DNA of 64,000 nt from the NCBI GenBank assembly GCA_015067175.1, contig SVMX01000010.1:43028-107027 (forward strand). The letters run 5' to 3'. How positions within the stretch are numbered: the stretch's first letter is position 1; each line of letters begins with the position of its first letter. The DNA comes from Oscillospiraceae bacterium (lineage in GTDB: Bacteria > Bacillota > Clostridia > Oscillospirales > Ruminococcaceae). A model generated the notes under the pieces. That model saw nothing but the letters and a program-made list of their open reading frames with translations. It was not told the DNA's origin and ran no database searches. Positions 46,151-55,498 of this stretch are shown one piece after another. Position numbers and translations under genes: made by a program.

Positions 46151-48172
46151 ATGTCTAATAAGAATAATTCGGCTGACGGAAAGCACTTTGAGATACCGCG
46201 CCCCACATTCCCAAAGCGCGCTGTTGTAACAGGCGGTATGCCTTACGGTAATAAGGAGCTTCACTTCGGCCATGTCGGCGGAATGCTTGTTTTCGCCGAT
46301 ACCTACGCGCGTTTTCTGCGCGACCGCATAGGCAAGGAGAATGTCATCTTCGTGAGCGGTACCGACTGCTACGGCTCTCCTATCGCAGAAGGCTGGCGCA
46401 AAAAGGTTGAGAACGGCGAATTTGAGGGAACTCTTGAAGAGTTCGTTACCCGCAACCACAACAAGCAAAAGGATACTCTTGCGGCTTACGGCATCTCCCC
46501 TAACCTCTTTGCGGCTTCGGGTCTTGGCAGAAGCAAGGAGATACACGCTGAAGTAACCGATTGGTTTTTAAGCTCCCTTTACGAAAAGGGACAGCTCAAC
46601 AGAATATCTACCATGCAGTTCTTTGACGAAAAGGCAGGAGTTTTCCTGAACGGCAGACAGGTAGTCGGCAAGTGTCCCGTTGAGGGCTGCTGCTCCGAAA
46701 AGGGCTATGCGGACGAGTGTGACCTCGGACATCAGTATATGCCAGAAAACCTCATCAACCCCATCAGTACGCTTACAGGCGAAACTCCCACGATGAAGCC
46801 TGTTGCTAACTGGTACTTCAAGCTGCGCGATTATGAAAAGCTGCTTTCCGACTGGGTAGCAGAGCTTCAGAAGCGCAAGGATATCCGCCCCGTTGTATGG
46901 AAGACCATCGCGGAATTTTTAAAGCCCCCTGTTATCTATATCAAGCGCGAGTTTGAGGAGAAGTACCTCTCCCTTAAAGACTCCATGCCCGCACACAACT
47001 ATCTTGAGGAGCCGAAAAAGCCCTCTTTCACCATCGAGTTCACTGCGCTTTCCGACTGTGACGAGGCTTGCCGCGTGCTTACCGAAAACGGTATCCGCTA
47101 CCGCACAGGTAAAACGCTTGTTCCGTTCCGTCTGACAGGCAACGTTGAGTGGGGCGTTCCCTCTCCCGAATTTGAGGGCGACAAGGGACTTACCGTATGG
47201 GTTTGGCCCGAGTCACTGTGGGCGCCTATATCCTTTACGCAGACCTACCTCGAGAGCGAGGGCAGAAGCCGCGAGGAGTGGAAAGACTACTGGTGCAGCA
47301 AGGACGCAAATGTATACCAGTTCATCGGACAGGATAACATCTATTTCTACGGTGTTGCCGAGCCTGCAATGTGGATCGCTCAGCAGGCGGCTGCAGAAAA
47401 GACCGCGGCTCCCGATGAGGGCGAGCTTCAGCTTCCGCTTATCGTTGCAAACCATCACATTCTGTTCCTTGATAAAAAGGCTTCAAGCTCTGGCGCAGTA
47501 AAGCCGCCTATGGCTGACGACCTGCTCTCCTACTATACTCCCGAGCAGCTTCGTATGCATTGGCTGGGTCTCGGTCTCGGACAGCGCTCCGTAAGCTTTA
47601 TGCCCAAGCCCTTTAACCCCGACGCAAAGCCCGACGAGGCAGACCCCGTTGTTAAGGACGGTCTGCTGCTTTCAAACGTATACAACCGTATGATAAGAAC
47701 TGCGTTCTACACAACGCAGAAGCTGTATGACGGCGTAATGCCGAGCCTTGCGCCCGAGGAAAAGTTCCTTGAAGAAGCGAAAAAGGCAGTGCTTGAATAT
47801 GAGCGCCATATGTCGAAGTTCAACTTCCATCAGTGCACCTATGTTCTTGACAGCTATATCAGAAACGGCAGCAAATATATGGCGAAAACTCTCGGAAACG
47901 CTGATATCTCCGCTGAGGACGCGGCTCAGCCCCTTGCAAACCTGTTCTATATGATAAGGATAGCAGGCGTTCTGCTGCACCCGATGGCGCCTTTCGGCAC
48001 AGAAAAGCTCCGCGAGTATTTAGAGGTAGACGAGCGTATCTGGTCGTGGGATACCATACTGGAGCCGCTGACATTCTTCACAGGCGAAAAACACAAGCTG
48101 AAGTTCCTGCCGCCCAGAACAGACTTCTTTACAAGACATGAAAGTCAGTTCGCGGCCGACGACGAGAGCTGA
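46151..48172 (+). CDS. metG: Methionyl-tRNA synthetase-like class I aaRS
   Basis: VVTGGMPYGNKELHFGHVGGMLVFADTYARFLRDRIGKENVIFVSGTDCYGSPI; WVWPESLWAPISF...FIGQDNIYFYG. Confidence 0.85.
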   Translation: MSNKNNSADGKHFEIPRPTFPKRAVVTGGMPYGNKELHFGHVGGMLVFADTYARFLRDRIGKENVIFVSGTDCYGSPIAEGWRKKVENGEFEGTLEEFVTRNHNKQKDTLAAYGISPNLFAASGLGRSKEIHAEVTDWFLSSLYEKGQLNRISTMQFFDEKAGVFLNGRQVVGKCPVEGCCSEKGYADECDLGHQYMPENLINPISTLTGETPTMKPVANWYFKLRDYEKLLSDWVAELQKRKDIRPVVWKTIAEFLKPPVIYIKREFEEKYLSLKDSMPAHNYLEEPKKPSFTIEFTALSDCDEACRVLTENGIRYRTGKTLVPFRLTGNVEWGVPSPEFEGDKGLTVWVWPESLWAPISFTQTYLESEGRSREEWKDYWCSKDANVYQFIGQDNIYFYGVAEPAMWIAQQAAAEKTAAPDEGELQLPLIVANHHILFLDKKASSSGAVKPPMADDLLSYYTPEQLRMHWLGLGLGQRSVSFMPKPFNPDAKPDEADPVVKDGLLLSNVYNRMIRTAFYTTQKLYDGVMPSLAPEEKFLEEAKKAVLEYERHMSKFNFHQCTYVLDSYIRNGSKYMAKTLGNADISAEDAAQPLANLFYMIRIAGVLLHPMAPFGTEKLREYLEVDERIWSWDTILEPLTFFTGEKHKLKFLPPRTDFFTRHESQFAADDES

Positions 48173-48252
48173 TAATACTTGTCCCCCATCGCACAGACGG
48201 GGGACGTATTGTATAACATAACAGCCGTTTGGCTGTAGAAAAGGCGGTCTTT

Positions 48253-49326
48253 ATGAAGCTTACAAAGCCGTATTTTTATGACGATTTCGTGTGCATAGCC
48301 TCAAAATGCACCGACAACTGCTGTATCGGCTGGGAGATAGACATCGACCCCGTATCATTGGAGCGCTTCCGCAGTGCTGGCGGCGAGTTTGGAAAAAGAC
48401 TTTGCTCCGCTATACACAAGGGCGCTGACGGAGTTCACACCTTTGCTTTTGGCGAGGGCGAGCGCTGTGCTCTGCTGCGCGAGGACGGACTATGCGAGCT
48501 GATACTTAACATGGGAGAGGACAGTCTTTGCGATATCTGCGCGCTGCACCCGAGGTTCTTCGGCTGGTATAACGGACTTAAAGAAGCAGGTCTCGGACTT
48601 TGCTGTGAGGAGGTTTGCCGCCTTATCTTCAACGACAGCACACCGCTGAGGTTTATTTCCGAGGAAATAGACGAGGAGTGGGAGCAGACCTGCTCTGATG
48701 AGCTTTTATCGCTGCTGCTCGAAGCGAGAGCGCAGCTTTTCACGCTTCTGCAAAATCGAGATATTCCCCTTTGCGACCGCGTATTCTCTGCGGCGGTATA
48801 TGCGTGTGAGCTTCAGACTGCGCTTGATAACGGCACAGAAATCCCCGAAGCACGAATACTAAGCGCAGAAAAGGCTGATATCTCCGCGTGTGTTGACGCG
48901 CTGCTGAAAGCTTACAGCGAGATGGAGAGCATAAATTCGCAGTGGGACGAGCTGCTGTCACGGCTAAGTTCCCGCAGAAATGACATCGCCGAGGCTCTGC
49001 CAAGGTTCAGAAAAGCGCAGAGCACCGAGCTTTGGCGATACGAACACATCGCGGTGTATTTCTGCTACAGATATTTTCTTGACGGAGTTTTTGAGGGCGA
49101 GATAATCAGCCGTTTGGGACTTGCAGTCGCGGCAACGCTGTCAATGCAGATGATAGATTGCCTTACATGGCTTGAAAAGGGCACCCTCTCCGAGTGGGAC
49201 AGGATAGAAAACATGAAGCTGTATTCAAAGCAGGTTGAATATTCCGAGGAAAATGTTGAGCTTATGTACAACGCCGTGTGGGAGGTTCCAGAGCTGTCAA
49301 TTACTAATGTCGCCGCTTGCCTGTAA
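48253..49326 (+). CDS. fliB: FliB-like flagellin lysine-N-methylase family protein
   Basis: MKLTKPYFYDDFVCIASKCTDNCCIGWEIDIDP...CALLREDGLCELILNMGEDSLCDICALHPRF Cys-rich signature. Confidence 0.82.
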   Translation: MKLTKPYFYDDFVCIASKCTDNCCIGWEIDIDPVSLERFRSAGGEFGKRLCSAIHKGADGVHTFAFGEGERCALLREDGLCELILNMGEDSLCDICALHPRFFGWYNGLKEAGLGLCCEEVCRLIFNDSTPLRFISEEIDEEWEQTCSDELLSLLLEARAQLFTLLQNRDIPLCDRVFSAAVYACELQTALDNGTEIPEARILSAEKADISACVDALLKAYSEMESINSQWDELLSRLSSRRNDIAEALPRFRKAQSTELWRYEHIAVYFCYRYFLDGVFEGEIISRLGLAVAATLSMQMIDCLTWLEKGTLSEWDRIENMKLYSKQVEYSEENVELMYNAVWEVPELSITNVAACL

Positions 49327-49360
49327 TTCCTCGGTGTCGCAAAAAATCATCAGGAAATAC

Positions 49361-49389
49361 TTGACAACGGTCTAAAACCGTGATATAAT
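49361..49389 (+). promoter_or_regulatory. Promoter with palindrome in spacer (yjfB-like gene)
   Basis: TTGACA-[ACGGTctaaaACCGTga]-TATAAT, 17-bp spacer. Confidence 0.8.
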
Positions 49390-49418
49390 ATAAAAAATAA
49401 ATGCAAGGAGGCGTTATT

Positions 49419-49604
49419 ATGGAATCTTCGATCGCTGCTCTGTCCATGAATATGGCTATGGCTAATATGCAGAATGCGGTTTCTGTCAGCATGATGAAGA
49501 AGACAATGGAGGCTTCAGAGGCTTCTATGAACGCCATCATGGATATGATGGAGGCTATGCCCTCTCCCGACGGTAAGGGCACATTGCTCAATGTCAAGGT
49601 TTAA
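49419..49604 (+). CDS. YjfB-family putative motility protein
   Basis: MESSIAALSMNMAMANMQNAVSVSMMKKTMEASEASMNAIMDMMEAMPSPDGKGTLLNVKV. Confidence 0.82.
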   Translation: MESSIAALSMNMAMANMQNAVSVSMMKKTMEASEASMNAIMDMMEAMPSPDGKGTLLNVKV

Positions 49605-49609
49605 AGCAT

Positions 49610-49648
49610 AATTCCCCAAGAAAACTTGGGGAGTTTCTATTTTTTTAA
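49610..49648 (+). terminator. Terminator
   Basis: ttCCCCAAGaaaaCTTGGGGagtttctatttttt. Confidence 0.8.
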
Positions 49649-49676
49649 AGTTTTTTAAAATATTTTAAAAAAACAC

Positions 49677-49705
49677 TTGACAAATATAATTTTGTGTGAT
49701 ATAAT
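49677..49705 (+). promoter_or_regulatory. Promoter of the rplJL operon
   Basis: TTGACA - 17 bp - TATAAT. Confidence 0.8.
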
Positions 49706-49717
49706 AATTTTGCTGTT

Positions 49718-49832
49718 CTAAAGACAGCAGGCTGCCGCAAGGCTATAATGGTTCGTCCGCCTGCCGAGGAATGGGAATGATAAAGAATTTCTGCGTTCCT
49801 TTCTGTCTTTATTCAGAGAGGAATTTTTTATT
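49718..49832 (+). ncRNA. Ribosomal L10 leader
   Basis: aaagacagcaggctgccgcaaggctataatggttcgtccgcctgccgaggaatggg immediately 5' of rplJ. Confidence 0.8.
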
Positions 49833-49879
49833 TCCGTGCTTTGAAACAGCATAAATTTATTTAAGAAGGAGTGAATTTA

Positions 49880-50389
49880 ATGCCCAGTCAGAGCATACTC
49901 GAACAGAAGCAGGCTTTCGTTGCAGAGCTGGCTGACAAGCTTAAGGCTGCAGCAGGCGGCGTTCTGGTCGATTACAAGGGTATCTCCGTAGAGGACGACA
50001 CCAAGCTCCGTAAGGAGCTGCGCGAAGCAGGTGTTGACTACTTCGTTGTTAAGAACACACTTCTGAAGCGCGCTGCTGAGATGGCAGGAATCGAGGGTCT
50101 TGAGCCCGCACTTTCCGGCACAACAGCAATTGCACTTCACAACGAAGACATCATCGTTGCTCCCAAGGTTCTGAACAAGAAGGCAGAGGCTTCCGATGGC
50201 AAGTTTGCTATCAAGCTCGGCTTCATCGACGGCAAGGCTATCTCCAAGGAAGAGGTTGAGAAGTATGCAAAGCTCCCCTCCAAGGAAACACTGCTGTCCC
50301 AGCTCGTGTTCATGCTGCAGTCTCCCATTCAGCGTGTTGCTATCGCTATCAACGAGATCGCAAAGAAGAACGAAGAGCAGTCCGCATAA
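49880..50389 (+). CDS. rplJ: 50S ribosomal protein L10
   Basis: LDYKGISVEDDTKLRKELREAGVDYFVVKNTLLKRA-type sequence. Confidence 0.95.
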   Translation: MPSQSILEQKQAFVAELADKLKAAAGGVLVDYKGISVEDDTKLRKELREAGVDYFVVKNTLLKRAAEMAGIEGLEPALSGTTAIALHNEDIIVAPKVLNKKAEASDGKFAIKLGFIDGKAISKEEVEKYAKLPSKETLLSQLVFMLQSPIQRVAIAINEIAKKNEEQSA

Positions 50390-50485
50390 TTTTCGGACAA
50401 GCGTATCCGCTGCTTAACGCGGAGAACAAAATCACTGCGGCTTAACGCAGACTAACACAACAACATATTTAGGAGGAAATTTAAA

Positions 50486-50863
50486 ATGGCTTCTGAGAAG
50501 ATTTTAGCTATGATTGAAGAAGTTAAGGCTCTGTCCGTACTGGAGCTTAACGAACTGGTAAAGGCTCTTGAGGAAGAGTTCGGTGTATCCGCTGCTGCTG
50601 TTGCAGCTGCTCCCGCTGCTGGCGCTGCTGCTGGTGCTGCTGCTGAGGAGAAGTCTGAGTTCGACGTAATTCTGGCTTCCTTCGGTGATAAGAAGATGGA
50701 CGTTATCAAGGCTGTTAAGGATATCTGCGGTCTTGGTCTTAAGGAGGCTAAGGAGCTCGTTGAGGCTGCTCCTAAGGCTCTTAAGGAAGGCGCTCCCAAG
50801 GCTGAGGCTGAGGAGATCAAGTCCAAGCTCGAGGCTGTTGGCGCTACAATCGAGCTCAAGTAA
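50486..50863 (+). CDS. rplL: 50S ribosomal protein L7/L12
   Basis: [49 protein letters not shown]. Confidence 0.97.
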   Translation: MASEKILAMIEEVKALSVLELNELVKALEEEFGVSAAAVAAAPAAGAAAGAAAEEKSEFDVILASFGDKKMDVIKAVKDICGLGLKEAKELVEAAPKALKEGAPKAEAEEIKSKLEAVGATIELK

Positions 50864-50881
50864 TTTTAAATTACAAAGCTG

Positions 50882-50915
50882 TACCCCGCACATCTTGTGC
50901 GGGGTATTTTATTTT
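50882..50915 (+). terminator. Terminator after rplL
   Basis: taCCCCGCACAtcttTGTGCGGGGtattttattttt. Confidence 0.9.
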
Positions 50916-50980
50916 TGCAATATAAGCCAAAAACTCCCCTCCGAGTCTTGCTCAGAGGGGAGTTCTATATGGGAAGAATT

Positions 50981-51892
50981 TTATTTGCGCATGATAATGA
51001 AATCTACCTTGCCAAACGAGAACTGAAGCGTTACCGCAAGGCCGCTGCTGATATTCACCTTGGTAGAGCGCTCAACTGTCTGCGGAGTGAGATCAAGCTC
51101 AACATTGCTGTTGTTGGACATATTTACAGCAAACAGACCGTTCTGCAGATTAAGGAACTCGCCAACGCACGCCTCAACAAACTCGTCAACAGCGTCGAAC
51201 AGACCGTATTCCTCAGCGGTATCCTCATCGTCGCTGGAGTCTACAGCGTATCTCGAAGCAATGTTTATAAACGCAGCATCGCCGCCTGCAATAGCGGAAT
51301 AAGCGGTCATGTCGCCTGTAAGCTCCTGAGAAGTGATGTACTCGCACTCAAGATCAGATTTCTTTGTGCAGCCTGCAATAACAAAGTCATCGCCGATAAA
51401 ACGGATCAGGTTCTTTGTCAGCAGCAGTATGTAGTCAACATAGAAATCCTTATCGGGATCGTATTCGAGATCGAATATAGTTGTGATATCCTTTGCAAGA
51501 GCCTTGTCGCCCGAAGCGCTGTCGCCCTTGAAAGACGCGATCTCCTTATATTCATTGATAACGTCCTCAAACTGCTTGTTGGTGAGATAGCCGAGGTCGA
51601 TAAGTGCCTGTCCGAGAAGCACATTTGCATTTTTCTGCTTAGCAAGAAGCTCTTCAACGTCCTGCTCTGTCAAAAAGCCCATAGCGATAGCAATATCGCC
51701 GATACGCTTGTCAACGCGCTTCTGCTCCTCATGTACAAGATCGACCTGCGAAGCAGTCATAAGTCCTGCTTCGATAGCAAGCGCACCAAGCCTTGCTTTG
51801 GTGATATTCTTTGCCTCCAGCGCAACTCTGAGCTGTTCCGCTGTGATGATGTTTCTATTTAACAGAAAATGTCCGAATAATTGTGTAAACAT
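50981..51892 (-). CDS. Two-domain protein: MshEN-like N-terminus, CheX-like C-terminus
   Basis: Repeats LGALAIEAGLMTASQVDLVHEEQ / IGDIAIAMGFLTEQDVEELLAKQ / LGQALIDLGYLTNKQFEDVINEY; C-terminal ~160 aa CheX-like. Confidence 0.65.
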   Translation of the reverse strand: MFTQLFGHFLLNRNIITAEQLRVALEAKNITKARLGALAIEAGLMTASQVDLVHEEQKRVDKRIGDIAIAMGFLTEQDVEELLAKQKNANVLLGQALIDLGYLTNKQFEDVINEYKEIASFKGDSASGDKALAKDITTIFDLEYDPDKDFYVDYILLLTKNLIRFIGDDFVIAGCTKKSDLECEYITSQELTGDMTAYSAIAGGDAAFINIASRYAVDSSDDEDTAEEYGLFDAVDEFVEACVGEFLNLQNGLFAVNMSNNSNVELDLTPQTVERSTKVNISSGLAVTLQFSFGKVDFIIMRK

Positions 51893-51947
51893 TACCTATT
51901 TCCTTTTTTCCTTTCGCTTAATTTACGTTTGCGGCAAACTATAACGA

Positions 51948-52319
51948 TCAGCCTTTGATCTTGTCAAACACCTTAACGATGTCCTCTGCCTTGATGGGCT
52001 TCTGCAGGAACTCGAAAGCGCCCGCCTTTATTGCGTCAACCAGATGAGCCTGTGTGCCGATAGTGGAGACCATAACAACCTTTGCATCGGCGTCAAACGC
52101 CTTTATCTCCTTGAGTGCGTCGAGACCCGTCTTCAGCGGCATAACGATATCCATAAAAACGATATCTGGCTTGTGCTCCTTGTACATCTCGACTGACTGC
52201 ATACCGTCATTAGCCTCGATCACCTCTGCAACGCCTGCCTTTTTCAGCAGATCATTCATCTTTTTTCTGATAAGTATGGAGTCATCACATACAAGAACCT
52301 TAAGCTCTGAGATCTTCAT
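51948..52319 (-). CDS. CheY-like single-domain response regulator
   Basis: VLVCDDSILIRKKMNDLLKKAG...DIVFMDIVMPLKTGLDALKEI...LQKPIKAEDI. Confidence 0.92.
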   Translation of the reverse strand: MKISELKVLVCDDSILIRKKMNDLLKKAGVAEVIEANDGMQSVEMYKEHKPDIVFMDIVMPLKTGLDALKEIKAFDADAKVVMVSTIGTQAHLVDAIKAGAFEFLQKPIKAEDIVKVFDKIKG

Positions 52320-52636
52320 AACATATTTCCTTTCATCGCCGTGTCACTCTAGCGTTATTATATAATGATATTATACTACACTCAGAAAAAAAATACAATA
52401 GTTTTTTACAATTTCGTAAAACAGAGCCAACAAGCTCGCAATATTTTGTGCACTATGCACAAAGCAAATGCACATTATGAGTAGATTTCCAACAAAAGAG
52501 TAAATTTTTCTCAACTCCCCGGCCCTGTGCCTTTAAATGCAACTTACCGCCGAAAAAATGCAGCTCACCGAAATTTGCTTGATTTGCGGCTTTCCGTGTG
52601 CTAAAATGACAACAGAAACGAAAGGAGCGGATAATT

Positions 52637-53560
52637 ATGACAGCAATAAAGGCTGAAAAACTCACAAAGCGATACGGCGATTTCACCGCAGTGGACGGTA
52701 TCTCGTTTTCCGTTGATAAGGGCGAGCTGCTCGGCTTCCTCGGAGTAAACGGAGCCGGAAAGTCCACAACGATAAATATGCTCTCTACCCTGCAGAAGCC
52801 CGACGGCGGCAGCGCTGAGATATGCGGAAGCGTGCTCGGCAAAAACGACGAGGCTATACGCAGAAAGATAGGAATAGTGTATCAGCAGAACTGCCTTGAC
52901 GGTATACTCACAGTGCGCGAAAACCTGATATGTCGCGGTATTCTGCACGGAGCTTCATCTCAGCAAACTAAAAAGCGCCTGTCCGAGCTGTGCGAGATAC
53001 TTTCCCTCGGCGATATCCTCAAGAAACGCTACGCTACGCTTTCAGGCGGTCAGAAGCGCCGCTGTGAGATCGCCGCAGCGCTCATGCACACACCCGAGCT
53101 GCTGTTTCTTGACGAGCCTACAACGGGTCTTGACCCTGCCACACGAAAGGATGTATGGAGCGCAGTTGAAAGCCTGCGCCGTGACGCGGGAATGACAGTA
53201 TTCCTCACCACACACTACATGGAGGAAGCCGCCGCCGCAAACCGTATCATTATTATAGAAAAGGGACGCATAATGGCAAGCGGCACGCCTTTCGAGCTTA
53301 AAGAAAAGTACGCTGCCGACACTATAAAGCTCTACTGTGCAGACAGCTCACGCGCCGAAGCCGAGCGTATCCTCAAAACTGCGGATATAACGCCGCGCAC
53401 GGAGGAATACGGTCTTAGCTTCACCGTGAAGAAAACGATGGACGCGCTGGAGCCTATACATTCCCTTAAAAATCACATCACAGGCTTTGAGGTGCTGCAG
53501 GGCAGCATGGACGATGTTTTCCTCAATGCCTGCGGCAAGAGCCTGAAAGGAGAGGATTGA
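52637..53560 (+). CDS. ABC transporter ATP-binding protein
   Basis: GVNGAGKSTTINML; LSGGQKRRCEIAAALMHTPELLFLDEPTTGLDP. Confidence 0.94.
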   Translation: MTAIKAEKLTKRYGDFTAVDGISFSVDKGELLGFLGVNGAGKSTTINMLSTLQKPDGGSAEICGSVLGKNDEAIRRKIGIVYQQNCLDGILTVRENLICRGILHGASSQQTKKRLSELCEILSLGDILKKRYATLSGGQKRRCEIAAALMHTPELLFLDEPTTGLDPATRKDVWSAVESLRRDAGMTVFLTTHYMEEAAAANRIIIIEKGRIMASGTPFELKEKYAADTIKLYCADSSRAEAERILKTADITPRTEEYGLSFTVKKTMDALEPIHSLKNHITGFEVLQGSMDDVFLNACGKSLKGED

Positions 53561-53561
53561 A

Positions 53562-54470
53562 ATGCAGCTTTACGAGCTTGTTAAAAGAAATATACGCATC
53601 TACTTCCGCGACAAGGGGGCTGTGTTCTTCTCGCTGCTCTCAATGCTTATCATAATAGCGCTGATGCTGTTTTTCCTCGGCGATATGTATGCAAAGTCGA
53701 TCATGTCCGCACTTGGCGAGCTTCCCAACAGGGACGCTGCCGCAGATGAGGCTAACGCCGTGATATATGTGCTTCAGTGGATGGCGGCAGGTATTGTTTC
53801 CATCAATGCCGTTACCGTAACGCTCGCCGTTTACTCCGCCATGATAAAAGACCGCAGCGAGGGCAGGCTCAGCAGCATCTACACTGCGCCCGTAAGCAGA
53901 CTTACCATCGCAGGAAGCTACATCATCGCAGCTTGGATATGCTCCGTTATCGTCTGCATTATCACCTTGATTATTTCCGAGATTTATTGTATAATACAAG
54001 GAGGAGCAGCGTATTCCCTTACAGAGCATCTGCAGCTTCTCGGAATGATATGTGTGAACTCCTTTACCTACGCGGCGCTTATGTACCTTATCGCTATGCT
54101 TGCGAAAACAGAGGGCGCATGGAGCGGTATCGGCACGGTAGTAGGCACTCTTGTCGGCTTCCTCGGCGGTATCTACATACCCATCGGAAACTTCTCCGAC
54201 AGCATTGCCGCTGTGCTTAAATTCACACCTGTCATCTACGGCACAAAGACATTCCGCAGCATAATGACACAAAGCGCACAGACTGCCACATTCGACGGCG
54301 CTCCCGAGGAAATGGTGACTGTGTTCCGCTCGGAGCTTGGAACAGACCTCGATTTCTTCGGCGCAGAGGTCAGCGACCTCGGCGCGGTGATAGTTCTGCT
54401 TGTTTGCGGCGCGGCTTTCCTTATCGCAGGCGCTCTTGTGACGAAATACGCAAAAAAGACCGACAGATAA
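53562..54470 (+). CDS. ABC-2-type transporter permease
   Basis: Six-TM ABC-2 profile, adjacent to ATPase. Confidence 0.9.
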   Translation: MQLYELVKRNIRIYFRDKGAVFFSLLSMLIIIALMLFFLGDMYAKSIMSALGELPNRDAAADEANAVIYVLQWMAAGIVSINAVTVTLAVYSAMIKDRSEGRLSSIYTAPVSRLTIAGSYIIAAWICSVIVCIITLIISEIYCIIQGGAAYSLTEHLQLLGMICVNSFTYAALMYLIAMLAKTEGAWSGIGTVVGTLVGFLGGIYIPIGNFSDSIAAVLKFTPVIYGTKTFRSIMTQSAQTATFDGAPEEMVTVFRSELGTDLDFFGAEVSDLGAVIVLLVCGAAFLIAGALVTKYAKKTDR

Positions 54471-54499
54471 CGGCACACCTGCCTTAATGGGAGAATTAT

Positions 54500-54937
54500 A
54501 TGAAGATCACGATAGAAACGCTTCCCGACGGCGCCGAGGAGGAGATCATAATCCGCTCGAACAGTCTGGACAGCGAGCTTATGGAGCTTATCTACGCTCT
54601 GAAATCGGGGCGCAGTAAGCTTGCCGCTTACACCGAGGACGGTATAGTAAGGCTTGACTGCCGCGATGTATACTACTTCGAATCGGTAGACAACAAGGTG
54701 TATGCATACTGCGAAAAGAACGTATATGAGATAAAGCAGAAGCTGTACGAGCTTGAAAGCATCTACGAGCACAGCGATATGATACGTATATCAAAGGCGA
54801 TGATAGTGAACGTGGAAAAGATAAGCAAGATCGTACCCATGTTCAACGGAAGACTTGAAGCGGTGCTCGGCAACGGCGAGCGCGTCGTGATATCGCGGCA
54901 ATATGTACCTGAGCTAAAGAAAAAGCTCGGTGTGTAA
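54500..54937 (+). CDS. LytTR DNA-binding domain regulator
   Basis: LDCRDVYYFESVDNKVYAYCEKNVYEIKQKLYELESIY...MIRISKAMIVNVEKI. Confidence 0.92.
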   Translation: MKITIETLPDGAEEEIIIRSNSLDSELMELIYALKSGRSKLAAYTEDGIVRLDCRDVYYFESVDNKVYAYCEKNVYEIKQKLYELESIYEHSDMIRISKAMIVNVEKISKIVPMFNGRLEAVLGNGERVVISRQYVPELKKKLGV

Positions 54938-54948
54938 GGAGGTGCGCT

Positions 54949-55365
54949 GTGAAGTTTTTTAAGCTGTTTCTACACTTTTTTTCGACCATAACGCTCGGAA
55001 TAACGCTTGTATGCGGTCTTAACCTTATGACGGCGTCAGAATTTTACGTTGTGCCGAAGTACATTCTTTTACAGGTCGCAGCCGCAGGCGCAATAACCGC
55101 ACTGGTCAGCGCCATAGCGTTCTACAAAGAGCCTAAAACATCAAAGCAGTTCTGGATAGTCAACGCCATACATTATGTTCTTATGTGCGTGATAATGATA
55201 CTTATAGGTCTGTGGTTTGGTTGGCTAAGCCTTGAGCTTAAAGGTATCCTTTCAATGGTGATATCCGTCGCTCTGGTGTACGCTATAACCTTTACGCTGA
55301 ACTATCTCCTTGCGAAAAAGGACGCAGACGAGATAAACAAGGCTCTGCAAAGGCGGAGAAAATAA
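54949..55365 (+). CDS. DUF3021 membrane protein
   Basis: Four-TM protein following LytTR gene (LytTR-regulatory-system arrangement). Confidence 0.8.
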   Translation: MKFFKLFLHFFSTITLGITLVCGLNLMTASEFYVVPKYILLQVAAAGAITALVSAIAFYKEPKTSKQFWIVNAIHYVLMCVIMILIGLWFGWLSLELKGILSMVISVALVYAITFTLNYLLAKKDADEINKALQRRRK

Positions 55366-55376
55366 CGTATGACAAA

Positions 55377-55414
55377 ATGTCCCCGAGTTTGTTATGTCAA
55401 CTTGGGGACATTAT
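55377..55414. terminator. Terminator
   Basis: AATGTCCCCgAGTTtgttatgtcAACTtGGGGACATT. Confidence 0.7.
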
Positions 55415-55450
55415 TACTTTTAAACAGCAAGCGACTGATTTAACAAAGAG

Positions 55451-55486
55451 CGCCCTCGGCACTGCATAATGCCGAGGGCGTTTTTC
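55451..55486. terminator. Terminator
   Basis: CGCCCTCGGCActgcataaTGCCGAGGGCGttttt. Confidence 0.8.
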
Positions 55487-55498
55487 TGTATAAGCAGT

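Noticed and set aside
54500-55365. Novel LytTR two-gene system
   Set aside because: LytTR-DUF3021 next to an ABC-2 transporter is a familiar Firmicute arrangement.
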